From Shimia sp. Alg240-R146 (GTDB lineage: Bacteria; Pseudomonadota; Alphaproteobacteria; Rhodobacterales; Rhodobacteraceae): a stretch of 64,000 nt of DNA. The notes beneath the pieces were generated by a model that made no database searches, was not told the DNA's origin, and saw only the letters and a list, made by a program, of their open reading frames with translations. Made by a program: the position numbers and the translations under genes. Each line of letters starts with the position of its first letter. Position 1 is the first letter of the stretch. The stretch is taken from assembly GCF_947331465.1 (NCBI RefSeq), contig NZ_CAMZOK010000002.1:1-64000 (forward strand), read 5' to 3'. Below, one piece after another: positions 36,469 to 46,180 of this stretch.

Positions 36469-38013
36469 ATGACCTATCAGGCGAGCGAACAGAGTTCTGA
36501 TCCGGCAATCACTCCGGTTCTGTCTCTGGACAATATCACCAAAATTTTTCCAGGTGTGAAGGCGTTGGATGGCGTTGAACTACATCTATTCGCAGGCGAA
36601 GTGACTGCGCTGATTGGCGAAAACGGAGCCGGAAAGTCTACAGTTGTTAAAACGCTGACCGGTATCTATCAGCCCGATGGCGGCCGGATTATGCTCGATG
36701 GGCAGCCTGTGCAATTCCCAACCCCGCAGAATGCCGCAGATGCCGGGGTCACGGCCATTCATCAGGAAACCGTGCTTTTTGATGAACTGACCGTTGCGGA
36801 AAATGTTTATATCGGGCACGCGCCCAAAAACCGGTTTGGCCTGATCGACACCAAGGCGATGCATGCCAAAACCACAGAGATTCTAAATTCGATCGGCGCT
36901 CCGATTGATGCCGGCGTAAAACTCAAAGACTTGGGGATCGCATCGCGCCACTTGGTCGCCATCGCCCGCGCACTATCCGTTGAGGCGCGCGTGGTGATCA
37001 TGGATGAACCAACTGCCGCGCTGAGCCAAACCGAGATTGAGGAGCTCTATGAGCTGGTCGATACATTGAAGGCACAGGGCAAGGCGATCCTGTTCATTTC
37101 CCACAAGTTCGACGAGATATTCAGAATTGCCGATCGCTACACCGTGTTTCGGGACGGACAATTCGTAGGCGCGGGCAAAATGAGCGACGTCAAAGAGGCA
37201 GAGTTGGTCCAAATGATGGTCGGGCGAGCCGTCGACCAACTGTTTCCGAAACGCCACGCGGAGGTTGGTGATGAGGTTTTGAAAGTCGTTGGCTATAGCC
37301 ACCCAACAGAATTTGAAGACATAAACTTCACACTTCGTCGCGGCGAAATCCTTGGGTTCTACGGGCTTGTCGGCGCTGGCCGATCCGAGTTTATGCAATC
37401 GCTCATCGGCATCACTCGCCCATCTAAGGGCGCGGTGCGGATTGACGACAAGGTGCGTGTGATCCGCTCCCCTGCCGACGCCATCAAAGCCGGCATTGTC
37501 TATGTACCCGAAGATCGCGGCAAACAGGGTGCCATTCTGGACATGCCGATTTTTCAGAACGTAACCTTGCCTTCTTTGCACAAAACATCGCGAGATGGGT
37601 TCATCCGGTTGGCCGAAGAATTTGCGCTGGCGCGTGAGTATACAGAACGACTGGATCTACGGGCGGCGTCGTTGGACACAAACGTGGGCGCTCTATCCGG
37701 CGGGAACCAACAGAAAGTGGTGATTGCCAAATGGCTCGCGACCCAGCCGCGGGTGATCATCCTCGATGAGCCAACCAAAGGCATCGACATTGGTTCCAAG
37801 GCGGCGGTGCACGACTTTATGTCCGAACTGGCAGCACAGGGGCTGTCAGTAATTATGGTCAGCTCTGAAATCCCCGAAATTCTCGGTATGTCAGATCGGG
37901 TGATTGTCATGCGTGAAGGTCGCATGGCTGTCGAACTTCAAGGCGACGATCTAAGCCCTGAAACATTGGTGCGCCACGCCGTAGGCATTCAGGCACAAGG
38001 AGACGCAGCATGA
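36469..38013 (+). CDS. rhaT: rhamnose ABC transporter ATP-binding protein
   Basis: A 514-residue double ATPase typical of sugar ABC importers. Domain 1 has Walker A GENGAGKST and Walker B VVIMDEPTAALS. Domain 2 has a degenerate Walker A region (GLVGAGRSEF), the signature SGGNQQKVVIAKWL, and Walker B VIILDEPTKGID. The start is the ATG at 36469. A frame opening at 36406 lacks similarity. The stop overlaps rhaP by ATGA. It powers rhamnose uptake through RhaPQ. Confidence 0.93.
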   Translation: MTYQASEQSSDPAITPVLSLDNITKIFPGVKALDGVELHLFAGEVTALIGENGAGKSTVVKTLTGIYQPDGGRIMLDGQPVQFPTPQNAADAGVTAIHQETVLFDELTVAENVYIGHAPKNRFGLIDTKAMHAKTTEILNSIGAPIDAGVKLKDLGIASRHLVAIARALSVEARVVIMDEPTAALSQTEIEELYELVDTLKAQGKAILFISHKFDEIFRIADRYTVFRDGQFVGAGKMSDVKEAELVQMMVGRAVDQLFPKRHAEVGDEVLKVVGYSHPTEFEDINFTLRRGEILGFYGLVGAGRSEFMQSLIGITRPSKGAVRIDDKVRVIRSPADAIKAGIVYVPEDRGKQGAILDMPIFQNVTLPSLHKTSRDGFIRLAEEFALAREYTERLDLRAASLDTNVGALSGGNQQKVVIAKWLATQPRVIILDEPTKGIDIGSKAAVHDFMSELAAQGLSVIMVSSEIPEILGMSDRVIVMREGRMAVELQGDDLSPETLVRHAVGIQAQGDAA

Positions 38014-38987
38014 GCCATCTTAAGTCCCGTGAGGCAATCCTCTTTGGCGCCATTCTTTGTCTACTCTTTGTTGTGGCGACGCGGTTTCCCGCATTTGTCG
38101 CGCCCGGCAATCTTGTCGCTGTATTCACAGACACATCCCCCCTGATGATCCTTGCGATGGGCCAGATGGCGGTGATCCTGACCCGCTGTATCGATCTGTC
38201 GGTGGCAGCGAATTTGGCGCTAACAGGCATGGTTTGCGCAATGATCAACGTGGCGGCCCCCGATCTTCCCGTTGCGGTCATTCTGGCGGTCTCGCTGGCA
38301 ATGGGCGCGATGTTGGGGGCGATCAATGGCATCTTGGTTTGGAAACTCAGTATTCCCCCGATTGTGGTCACCCTTGGCACAATGACCATTTTTCGCGGCA
38401 TCATCTTCTTGCTGACCGAAGGCAAATGGATCAACGCGCATGAAATGAGCCCGCAGTTCACGGGGTTTCCGCGGGCGGACGTATTGGGCATGCCAGTCCT
38501 TGGGTGGATCGCGGTTCTGGTGTCTATTGTGATGCTTGTGGTCATGGCACGCACTACTTTGGGACGGTCCATATACGCCGTTGGCGGCAATCCTCATGCA
38601 GCAGTCTATACTGGCATCGACGTAGGTAAGACGCAATTCGCGGCTTTTGTGATCTCCGGCATGCTGGCGGGTTTGACAGGCTATCTTTGGGTGGCTCGAT
38701 ATTCCGTGGCCTATGTCGACATCGCGGGAGGATTTGAGCTTGATGTGGTGGCGGCCTGTGTGATTGGCGGCGTGTCCATTGCTGGCGGAGCCGGCACTGT
38801 CGTCGGAACGCTTCTGGGCGCACTGTTTCTTGGCGTTGTCAAAAACGCGCTGCCTGTGGTCGACATCTCGCCATTCTGGCAGCTCGCAATATCCGGCGCG
38901 GCGATCATCATTGCGGTCGCGTTCAACGCCCAATCCGGACGCTCCAAGGGGCGCGTCATTCTGAAATCTGCGGAGCATGCACAATGA
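38010..38987 (+). CDS. rhaP: rhamnose ABC transporter permease
   Basis: A 325-residue inner-membrane permease of the RbsC family with about ten hydrophobic segments. It has the family stretches LTRCIDLSVAAN and GTMTIFRG, with GGVSIAGGAGTVVGTLLGAL towards the C-terminal end. It overlaps rhaT and rhaQ by ATGA on both sides, so translation is coupled. Confidence 0.92.
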   Translation: MSHLKSREAILFGAILCLLFVVATRFPAFVAPGNLVAVFTDTSPLMILAMGQMAVILTRCIDLSVAANLALTGMVCAMINVAAPDLPVAVILAVSLAMGAMLGAINGILVWKLSIPPIVVTLGTMTIFRGIIFLLTEGKWINAHEMSPQFTGFPRADVLGMPVLGWIAVLVSIVMLVVMARTTLGRSIYAVGGNPHAAVYTGIDVGKTQFAAFVISGMLAGLTGYLWVARYSVAYVDIAGGFELDVVAACVIGGVSIAGGAGTVVGTLLGALFLGVVKNALPVVDISPFWQLAISGAAIIIAVAFNAQSGRSKGRVILKSAEHAQ

Positions 38988-39985
38988 GTTTGACCGATAC
39001 CGCCCCTCGCCGCATTCCAGACCGGCTGCGGTCCCCGTTGCAGGACAAGCTGGTCAGCTGGGAAAGCCTCTTGTTGGCGGTCGCAATTGCAATATTTATC
39101 GTGAACTCGCTGGCCTCGCCTTACTTCCTCAATGCGTGGAACTTGTCCGATGCCACCTTCAATTTCACGGAGAAAGCAATGATCGCCTTTGCGATGGCTT
39201 TGCTGATCATCTCCGGCGAAATTGACCTGTCAGTGGCGGCCATAATTGCCTTGGCTTCAACCGCCATGGGCGTCGCCATGGAAATGGGCGCTGGCACCCC
39301 AATGTTAGTCTTGGTCGGCCTCACCACGGGTGTGCTTTGCGGCGCGTTCAATGGTGCGCTTGTGACCAAACTGGGATTGCCGTCAATCGTCGTTACCATC
39401 GGTACCATGAGCCTGTTTCGAGGCATCAGTTACATTATCCTCGGGGATGGTGCGTTTCGTGGCTATCCCAGCTCATTTTCGTGGTTCGGGCAAGGCTATG
39501 TTTTCTGGGTGATCTCCGTTGAATTTGTCATCTTTGCTTTGTTGGCGGTGATCTTTGGTGTGGTTCTGCACAAAACCAACTTTGGCCGAATGGTATATGC
39601 CACAGGTAACAACGCCACCGGTGCGCTGTTTTCCGGCGTGCGCGTTGATCGCGTCAAGATGACCTTGTTTTTGCTGACGGGCTTGATGTCCGGCTTGGCG
39701 GCCATCTGTCTAACTTCGAGGCTCGGATCCACACGACCTTCGATTGCCTCGGGCATGGAGCTTGAGGTGGTCACCATGGTTGTCTTGGGCGGCGTCAATA
39801 TCCTTGGCGGCTCAGGCTCCATTCCCGGGGTGGTCATCGCCGCCTTTGTCATGGGGCTGGTGACGTTTGGCCTTGGTTTGCTCAATGTGCCTGGCATTGT
39901 GATGTCGATCTTCATTGGCCTCTTGCTCATCGGGGTCATTGCGCTGCCGAGACTCTGGACCATGTGGCGCAAGAATGCGGGTTGA
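38984..39985 (+). CDS. rhaQ: rhamnose ABC transporter second permease
   Basis: A 333-residue permease homologous to RhaP, with [27 protein letters not shown] and [20 protein letters not shown] as family markers. The two permeases form the heterodimeric channel of the rhamnose importer. It overlaps rhaP at its start, and its end lies 4 bases before the rhaU start. Confidence 0.92.
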   Translation: MSLTDTAPRRIPDRLRSPLQDKLVSWESLLLAVAIAIFIVNSLASPYFLNAWNLSDATFNFTEKAMIAFAMALLIISGEIDLSVAAIIALASTAMGVAMEMGAGTPMLVLVGLTTGVLCGAFNGALVTKLGLPSIVVTIGTMSLFRGISYIILGDGAFRGYPSSFSWFGQGYVFWVISVEFVIFALLAVIFGVVLHKTNFGRMVYATGNNATGALFSGVRVDRVKMTLFLLTGLMSGLAAICLTSRLGSTRPSIASGMELEVVTMVVLGGVNILGGSGSIPGVVIAAFVMGLVTFGLGLLNVPGIVMSIFIGLLLIGVIALPRLWTMWRKNAG

Positions 39986-39989
39986 TCTG

Positions 39990-40304
39990 ATGGAAAAGCA
40001 CGCTTTTTGTATGACGCTTCACCCCGGCAAGCTGGAAGAATACCGCAAACGTCACGATGAAATCTGGCCTGAACTTGTAGCGCTTCTGAAGGAAGCTGGC
40101 GTAGAGGACTACTCCATTCACTTTCATGCAGAAACCAGCCAGCTGTTTGGCGTATTGTGGCGACGCAACGACCACACGATGGACGCCTTGGCAGATCACC
40201 CGGTGATGAAGCGCTGGTGGGCGTATATGGCCGATCTTATGGACACACATCCGGACACCAGCCCCGTTGCGGTTGATCTCCAACAAGTGTTCCACATGCC
40301 ATGA
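39990..40304 (+). CDS. rhaU: L-rhamnose mutarotase
   Basis: A 104-residue protein matching the length of RhaM/RhaU mutarotases, which interconvert alpha and beta anomers of L-rhamnose. The start ATG at 39990 puts the family opening [20 protein letters not shown] at the N-terminus. Other markers are IWPEL, the catalytic-region His in HFHAE, and [11 protein letters not shown] with [16 protein letters not shown] at the end. An ATG at 39975 would overlap rhaQ by 11 bases and is less likely. It is translationally coupled to rhaK by ATGA. Confidence 0.9.
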   Translation: MEKHAFCMTLHPGKLEEYRKRHDEIWPELVALLKEAGVEDYSIHFHAETSQLFGVLWRRNDHTMDALADHPVMKRWWAYMADLMDTHPDTSPVAVDLQQVFHMP

Positions 40305-41683
40305 CCACTTCGCGCAAGACCCCACGCCACATTGCCGTGCTCGATGTTGGCAAGACCAACGCAAAGCTCGCGTTGGTCGACAGCGCGACTATGACTGAGT
40401 TGGCCGTGGTGACCCGCCCCAACACAGTTCTTGCGGGCCCGCCTTATCCGCATTTTGATCTGGATGGACATTGGGCGTTCTTTCTTGAAAACCTTGCTGC
40501 GTTTCATACTCAACATGGAGTTGACGCGATTTCTGTGACCACGCATGGCGCCTCCGTTGTTCTACTGGAACAGGATGGCGCGCTGGCGTGTCCAATGTTG
40601 GATTATGAGTTTCTCGGCCCCGACGACTTGGCCGAAGCCTACGATCAACTGCGACCGAATTTCTCGGAAACCGGGTCACCTCGACTGCCCGGCGGCCTCA
40701 ATGTCGGAGCGCAGTTGCATTGGCTTTTTGACACCGACCCTACGCTTTTGGACCGCACCCAACACATCATCACCTACCCGCAATATTGGGGCTATCGGCT
40801 GACCGGAAAACTGGCCTGCGATGTGACATCCCTTGGATGCCACACTGATCTTTGGAACCCATGGGAAGGGAAGCCATCGTCTCTGGCCGCACGGATGGGC
40901 ATATCGCAGAAACTTGCTCCGGCACGGCAGTCCTCTGACATTCTGGGAGATTTGGACAAAACCGTCAGCCAGATTACGGGCCTTTCGCCTGATACACCGG
41001 TCGTTTGCGGTATTCATGACAGCAACGCCTCATTGGTTCCCTATCTCGATCACAGTTCCCAGTCGATCTCGGTTGTTTCAACGGGAACTTGGGTGGTGTG
41101 CATGACCTTGGGCGGTAACCAAGCACCGCAACAGGATGCCAAGCGAGACACTCTGATCAATGTGAATGCATTAGGTGAACCAGTGCCATCCGCCCGGTTC
41201 ATGGGCGGGCGCGAGTATGAAATCATACGGAACGGCTCAGACGCGATCCCCACGTATGAAGATCGCCAGCAAGTGATTAGGAAGAAGGTAATGTTGCTGC
41301 CGTCTGTGGTAACGGAAAGCGGACCATTTCCTGGGCAGAAGATGCAATGGACTGTCCCGCCCGATACGGATGGTCAACGCATCTACGCGCTCTCCCTTTA
41401 CCTTGCATTGATGACTGAGTGTTGCCTTGACCTAACTGGTGGCGGACGAAGGACCATTGTCGAAGGCCCATTTGCCAGAAACTCAGACTACTTGGGCATG
41501 CTCAATTCGCTCCGCGAGGGGCACGTTGAAGCGGCGTTATCACAGACCGGAACCAGTGTTGGCGCCGCAATGCTGATTGAAAAGCCGGCGAAATCTGGCA
41601 GTGACTTTGCAGCTGAAAAACCACGCGATCAGCACCTTTCCAGATACGCGCAGCAATGGTTCAGTATGGTAACGCAAGGGTGA
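40301..41683 (+). CDS. rhaK: rhamnulokinase, FGGY family
   Basis: A 460-residue carbohydrate kinase phosphorylating L-rhamnulose at C1. The N-terminal ATPase-fold motif is [13 protein letters not shown], later GIHDSNAS supplies the catalytic-Asp region, and STGTWVV follows, all typical of FGGY kinases. It resembles the alphaproteobacterial RhaK type more than enterobacterial RhaB. In Rhizobium leguminosarum RhaK is also needed for rhamnose transport. It ends the rhaRSTPQUK operon. Confidence 0.88.
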   Translation: MTTSRKTPRHIAVLDVGKTNAKLALVDSATMTELAVVTRPNTVLAGPPYPHFDLDGHWAFFLENLAAFHTQHGVDAISVTTHGASVVLLEQDGALACPMLDYEFLGPDDLAEAYDQLRPNFSETGSPRLPGGLNVGAQLHWLFDTDPTLLDRTQHIITYPQYWGYRLTGKLACDVTSLGCHTDLWNPWEGKPSSLAARMGISQKLAPARQSSDILGDLDKTVSQITGLSPDTPVVCGIHDSNASLVPYLDHSSQSISVVSTGTWVVCMTLGGNQAPQQDAKRDTLINVNALGEPVPSARFMGGREYEIIRNGSDAIPTYEDRQQVIRKKVMLLPSVVTESGPFPGQKMQWTVPPDTDGQRIYALSLYLALMTECCLDLTGGGRRTIVEGPFARNSDYLGMLNSLREGHVEAALSQTGTSVGAAMLIEKPAKSGSDFAAEKPRDQHLSRYAQQWFSMVTQG

Positions 41684-41825
41684 TAGGCAGCTTAAACACC
41701 TATGACTTTAGTGAATCTGGGTGACAGTATTCTGCAAAGCAGACTTCTGATCAATCTGCAGCGAATGCCCGGGTTCCGCCCATACTGGCGGATGGCCGGT
41801 GATTAAAATTCGGTGGCAACAAGCT

Positions 41826-42000
41826 CCCGCAACCATTGTTGTCGAACAGGCCAATTTCGGGTGCCATTGGTTTTTGAGCTGCCAAGTCACCAAACCTGCC
41901 AACTCTCCGTTATGATTGATATCGATGCGCCCGAGTTTTTCGGGGACAAGACGGATCGTTTCGGGGGCGGGCGGATAGCTTTGCCGGACGGACGAAGCCT
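41826..42000 (-). pseudogene. serine recombinase, C-terminal remnant (scar 2)
   Basis: Read leftward, the DNA encodes IRLVPEKLGRIDINHNGELA and then a tail ending in CSTTMVAG. This is homologous to scar 1 (IRLMPNDAGALDIELVGELA) and scar 3. Nothing of the catalytic domain is left. At its end lies CCCGCAACCATTGTTGT (41826-41842), a diverged copy of the tRNA-fMet 3' end. Together they look like the junction of an old insertion. Confidence 0.7.
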
Positions 42001-42170
42001 ATAACGATGCCCGGTCTAAAGGCCCATAGATCCAAGTCACGAAAACCGAACTGCGATCCCTGATCCAAGCCAAGGGGGCTGGAATAAGTGTTTCACGCTT
42101 TCACTCTTTGTTTCCTATATGTCCCGTGAACTCAGGAAGCTAAGTGATTGTTTTAATGTCTACATCATGT

Positions 42171-42225
42171 GATTTAGGTTCTGGCGCCCCGAGGCGTGGG
42201 GGAGCGAGTCCCTTCACCCGTACCA
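42171..42225 (+). pseudogene. 3' fragment of tRNA-Leu (UAG)
   Basis: GATTTAGGTTCTGGCGCC, then a variable-arm-like stretch, a degraded T-arm (GCGAGTCCC) and a final TACCA match the 3' half of a tRNA-Leu with anticodon TAG. The 5' half is missing. A duplicated tRNA 3' half with CCA is typical of the distal attachment site of an element integrated in a tRNA-Leu gene. It cannot fold into a functional tRNA. Confidence 0.7.
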
Positions 42226-42440
42226 TATTGCAATCAGAGCTGGAAAGAAACTGTAACACTTTGCATGGAAAAGTGGTTTTTGGGGTTCTATTGCCGGTTT
42301 TTCGGATGAGTACGAGAAGCTGTGAGAAAGCCAATCATGAACAATTCTATTGGTCGCCAAGCATCCTTTTTCCTATATGATATATGGGTTTACGAGAAGT
42401 CTCATCGCGAGTTCGAAAATTTGGTCGAATGCTCGACTGG

Positions 42441-43964
42441 TCACGCGGTGCCGACCGGCGTTTGGTCCGGGAGAATATCCGTTGGACGGCTCTCAATGTA
42501 GCCCTGCAAAAGCGCTCGGGTTTCTGCGGACTCTGGCGAATCAAACAGGTTCACCATTTCGTCTGGGTCCGCTTCAAGATCGTACATTTCGCCGGCTCCT
42601 GAAATCAGGTCCATCGTCAATTTATGGGTTCTAGTGCGCACAGTGCGCAACTCCAAAGCCACGCCAACACGCCCGGGCAATAGGCCCCATTCGTTGCGCG
42701 CAAAGTCGCGGGTTGCGTCCCCTTCAATAAGCGGCCGCAAGCTTTCGCCGTGCTGGGTTATTTGTGGGTCAGCAGAACCATAGTCAAAGAAGGTGGGACC
42801 CAAATCGAGGGTCGAGACGGGCTCATCTACAACTTTGCCAGCCGGGACACCGGGTCCTTTGACGATCATAGGGACTTTCAACAGCCCTTCGTAGTGCATG
42901 GGCCCCTTTAGGATCAGCCCATGATCCCCCATCCAGTCGCCGTGGTCAGAAATGTAGATGACGATGGTGTCTTCATCGAGCCCTTCCTCCATCAAAGTGT
43001 TCATGATCCGTCCGATCTGGTGGTCGATGAACGCGATCTGGCCATAGGTATTGGCGATAATCTCGCGCAGTTGCTCGTCGGTTTGGGGAGGAATCCGGCT
43101 ATACGCTTTGCGAATGTCGGCAAATTTCGGGTCCGCTGGCTCGCCCTCCATCGCGGCTTCATGCCACCAAGGTTTGCCCTCATATGACCGCGTTCGGTTC
43201 TCTGGTAGGTCGACCTCCGCAGGATCATGCAACCGCGACCACGGTTCGGGGCAATCAAAGGGGTGGTGTGGATCGGGAAAGCTGACCCATGTGCAGAATG
43301 GTTTTTCCGCGTCCCGTCCGTGCCGTAGCCACTCAATTGCACGGTCTGTCGTCCACGGAGTATTATGGTAGGCAACGGGGAGTTTGGAATGCCAGACCTG
43401 TGCGGCGCCCTTGGTGTCGCCTGCATTCTCCCACATCAGCTTGGTGCGCTCGTCCCCCTTACCGTCCATGTGATAAAAGCGTTCGTAGTGCTGGCCTGCG
43501 GGTGGTTTTTCGGGGGCCCACCAGTTGTGCCCAACCAACATGAGCTCAACATGATCAAAGCCCATGTAGGGGCCGAACCAATCCTCACTATAATTGGCGG
43601 ATGAGCGCAGGCATTCTGGTGAACCTGTGGGTTCATAGGTGTGATAGGTCGAGAAATGTGCCTTGCCAAAGTAGCTGGTTTGATAGCCCGCCGTCGCCAT
43701 GGAGCCCGCAAAGCCTTTTTCGCCAATCTCGGGTGGCAAATCGATCCCGTTGTCATGCACCCCATGCGTGCGGCAGAGCTGGCCGGTCAGGATCGACGCA
43801 CGTGCGGGCTGGCAGACAACCGAAGGGGTGATACAGGCATCAAAGACCGTTCCATCAGCCGCCATTTGGTCAAGGTGCGGTGTCTTGATGTTGCGCCCTT
43901 TGAACCCCATGAAATCGGCGCGATGCTGGTCGGATGATATGAGGAGGATGTTTGGTCTGCTCAA
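42441..43964 (-). CDS. type I sulfatase
   Basis: A 507-residue sulfatase of the alkaline-phosphatase superfamily. The N-terminal metal site is in ILLISSDQHRADFMG. The formylglycine motif C-x-P-x-R occurs as SVVCQPARASILTG, where the Cys is converted to formylglycine. Later metal ligands are in YISDHGDWMGDHG and KGPMHYEGL. It has no signal peptide, so it is cytoplasmic and acts on imported sulfate esters. It overlaps the tctA-like gene by ATGA, in an operon tctC-tctB-tctA-sulfatase. The substrate is unknown, but co-transcription with a carboxylate transporter suggests a sulfated, carboxyl-bearing small molecule. Confidence 0.87.
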   Translation of the reverse strand: MSRPNILLISSDQHRADFMGFKGRNIKTPHLDQMAADGTVFDACITPSVVCQPARASILTGQLCRTHGVHDNGIDLPPEIGEKGFAGSMATAGYQTSYFGKAHFSTYHTYEPTGSPECLRSSANYSEDWFGPYMGFDHVELMLVGHNWWAPEKPPAGQHYERFYHMDGKGDERTKLMWENAGDTKGAAQVWHSKLPVAYHNTPWTTDRAIEWLRHGRDAEKPFCTWVSFPDPHHPFDCPEPWSRLHDPAEVDLPENRTRSYEGKPWWHEAAMEGEPADPKFADIRKAYSRIPPQTDEQLREIIANTYGQIAFIDHQIGRIMNTLMEEGLDEDTIVIYISDHGDWMGDHGLILKGPMHYEGLLKVPMIVKGPGVPAGKVVDEPVSTLDLGPTFFDYGSADPQITQHGESLRPLIEGDATRDFARNEWGLLPGRVGVALELRTVRTRTHKLTMDLISGAGEMYDLEADPDEMVNLFDSPESAETRALLQGYIESRPTDILPDQTPVGTA

Positions 43965-45553
43965 GCTGCTGCTCCCTTGGATTTGCGTCCCGAGAAGATG
44001 ATGACCGCGACGGACATGAGGATGAAAATCAAAGCGATAGGGCTGTTGAATAAAAAGAATGGATCGTTGCCTGTGGCCGAATAGGCTTGTCGAGCAGTTT
44101 GCTCAAGGCTGCGCCCGAGAATGAAAGCAATCACAAAGGGCAGCGGAGAGATGGTCAGCACACGCATGATGTAGCCGAGGACGCCGAAACCAAGCGCGAA
44201 CCAGATCGCTTCGAGACGGGTTTCCTGCACATAGATCGCGGTGAGGGTCAGCAACAGGACGGCAGGGAGCAAAAGCGTTTTAGGGATGTTGATCATGAAC
44301 CCCATAGACCGCATGAACACGCCGCCGATTGTCCAGTTAATGACATTGGCGATGGTCATGCATGTGAAAATCCCGAATGCGATGACCAATTCGGGGTTCA
44401 CCACGTCGGGCGAAAAACGGAAGACGGCCGGGCCAGGGTTAAACCCGCCGATAGATTCAGCGGCAAGGATAAGGAATACGGCCGCTGCATTTCCCGGAAT
44501 GCCGAGAGACAACACCGGGATCAGGTTTGCGCCGGAGACCGCGCTATTTGCGGCCTCGGTCGCGGCGACGCCTTCGGGCGCACCATCTCCAAAATCCGGC
44601 GCATCATCGGATTTCGACTTCTGGTGCCTTGCTCGCCCGACCGTGTATCCGAGGGTCGCTGCCAGCGTTGACCCAACCCCAGGTAGTGCACCGATGCTTG
44701 TCCCAATTGCCGCGGAGCGGAAGATGGTCGGAAACAAGTTCTTGATGTCCGCCCAGTGAAGCTTTTGATCGCCGGTTTCGGCGGGCGCATGGACAGGTTT
44801 TGCACTTCCGGTGCTGCGCCAAATCTCTTCCAGCTCCTTGAAAACCGCCCCGACAATCAACACGCCGAGCACCGCGGTGGTGATCGGAAACCCACGCGAC
44901 AGGCCTTCTGCACCCATAGACATGCGCGGATAGAAGTCCTCGCCCGTGCCGACATAGACCGCCAAAAGCCCGAGGCCGATAGAGATCAGGCCTTTGCCGG
45001 CCGACCCGCCAATGACGGCCGCGATGAAGCTTAGTGAGAGGATCAGAAGCCCTGTCTTTTCCGGAAGATCCAAGTAGGCCTCAACTATGATTGCAAGGAA
45101 GGGCGCACAGACAAAAAGGACAATGTCGGAGAACGTGTCGCCAGACGCCGAGGAAAAATGCGCGATACGCAGAGCCTTTTTCGCCTGACCCTTCTGGGCC
45201 ATCGGATAGCCGTCCAGGGTGGTCATGAATGCATCAGGTGTGCCGGGGGTGTTGAACAAAATGGCGGGAACCGCACCGCCAATCGTGGCCCCCTTCATAA
45301 TGCCGATCAGGAAACCCATCACCGGCAGCAGAGCGTCGGGTGTGTATCCGAAAATCGAGATCAGGATGGGCAAGGAAATCGCCATCGCAAATGGCCCGGC
45401 GAGTCCCGGCGTTGCGCCGACAACAATCCCGAAGAGGAACCCGGCGAGAACCATCATGATCGTGACCGATACAGAAACCCCCAAAAAGCTAAAGGCTTCC
45501 GGACCCATAAAGACAGCCTGGATGCCAAGCCAGATGTAATCAAGAATGTCCAT
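43961..45553 (-). CDS. tctA: tripartite tricarboxylate transporter large permease, TctA family
   Basis: A 530-residue membrane protein with about 12 hydrophobic segments. TctA markers include GATPGLAGPFAMAISLP, GFLIGIMKGATIGGAVPAIL followed by FNTPGTPDA, and GIPGNAAAVFLILA. The start is the ATG at 45553, which overlaps the tctB stop. A TTG at 45556 is unlikely. With TctB and TctC it forms a secondary transporter using a binding protein. Confidence 0.92.
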   Translation of the reverse strand: MDILDYIWLGIQAVFMGPEAFSFLGVSVSVTIMMVLAGFLFGIVVGATPGLAGPFAMAISLPILISIFGYTPDALLPVMGFLIGIMKGATIGGAVPAILFNTPGTPDAFMTTLDGYPMAQKGQAKKALRIAHFSSASGDTFSDIVLFVCAPFLAIIVEAYLDLPEKTGLLILSLSFIAAVIGGSAGKGLISIGLGLLAVYVGTGEDFYPRMSMGAEGLSRGFPITTAVLGVLIVGAVFKELEEIWRSTGSAKPVHAPAETGDQKLHWADIKNLFPTIFRSAAIGTSIGALPGVGSTLAATLGYTVGRARHQKSKSDDAPDFGDGAPEGVAATEAANSAVSGANLIPVLSLGIPGNAAAVFLILAAESIGGFNPGPAVFRFSPDVVNPELVIAFGIFTCMTIANVINWTIGGVFMRSMGFMINIPKTLLLPAVLLLTLTAIYVQETRLEAIWFALGFGVLGYIMRVLTISPLPFVIAFILGRSLEQTARQAYSATGNDPFFLFNSPIALIFILMSVAVIIFSGRKSKGAAA

Positions 45554-46119
45554 CAAACGTCACCGTTGGGTGGGAGCAACAAGTCGTCGAAAGGTAGATC
45601 AAAAACGGCGATCAACACGACGACCGCGGCAATTCCTGTCAGCACGGCACGGCGGGACATCTTTCGCTCAACGATGGCGATAATCCCGCTGACCATGATC
45701 GTGCCGCCCATAACATAACCGATGTGCTTCCACACTGGCGTAGCGCGCAACAGGCGATACTCCAGCGGGTCTTCACGAAACAGGTTGGCGACTTCAACGG
45801 CGGCGGGCCCCGCAAACCGCATGATTGCAAAGCCGACACCAATCACCGCTACCACGCTGGCGACGAATTTGATCTTGCTTGGGCCCAAGGCCGGCTGATC
45901 TTCAGCATTGCGTTCGAAAACCAGTAACAATAGCCCGCCTAAAAGAACAAATCCTGCAGCGACGGTAGGAGCCAATGCGTCCCCGATGACGAATTTGCCT
46001 CGCGCGCGCTCGACGATCCCGGTTTTTGTGTCCAAGGGGATCCATATAAAGATCAGCACCAACGCGACCGCGACGCAAAATAGTCCGACGTAAAGGTTAG
46101 ATCGCGACTTCTCGGGCAC
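45553..46119 (-). CDS. tctB: tripartite tricarboxylate transporter small permease, TctB family
   Basis: A 188-residue membrane protein with four hydrophobic segments, as in TctB. I chose the GTG at 46119, since AGAGGA stands 7 bases before it. Another in-frame GTG at 46140 is possible. It lies between a hairpin following tctC and the tctA start, and overlaps tctA by one base. Confidence 0.8.
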   Translation of the reverse strand: MPEKSRSNLYVGLFCVAVALVLIFIWIPLDTKTGIVERARGKFVIGDALAPTVAAGFVLLGGLLLLVFERNAEDQPALGPSKIKFVASVVAVIGVGFAIMRFAGPAAVEVANLFREDPLEYRLLRATPVWKHIGYVMGGTIMVSGIIAIVERKMSRRAVLTGIAAVVVLIAVFDLPFDDLLLPPNGDV

Positions 46120-46141
46120 GTGAGATTCCTCTGAATGCACG

Positions 46142-46168
46142 ACGGGCGTCCCTTTTCAGGACGCCCGT
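46142..46168 (-). terminator. hairpin between tctC and tctB
   Basis: ACGGGCGTCC and GGACGCCCGT form a perfect 10-base stem around a 7-base loop, just after tctC in the direction of transcription. No T-run follows. It is the third binding-protein gene in this window followed by such a hairpin. Confidence 0.65.
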
Positions 46169-46180
46169 GCAACGTTGTTA

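Larger units (their letters stand above)
41684..42440. other. scar-bearing stretch after rhaK without an intact gene
   Basis: About 750 bases without a supported complete gene. It contains a recombinase tail with a diverged att copy (41826-42000) and a 3' fragment of tRNA-Leu (42171-42225), both annotated separately. Base composition is AT-richer near 42240-42400. This is a compound integration boundary. Confidence 0.6.

Noticed and set aside
42140-42334. Possible small protein on the minus strand with VRVKGLAPPRLGAPEPKS
   Set aside because: This is the antisense reading of the tRNA-Leu fragment, a known source of false proteins.
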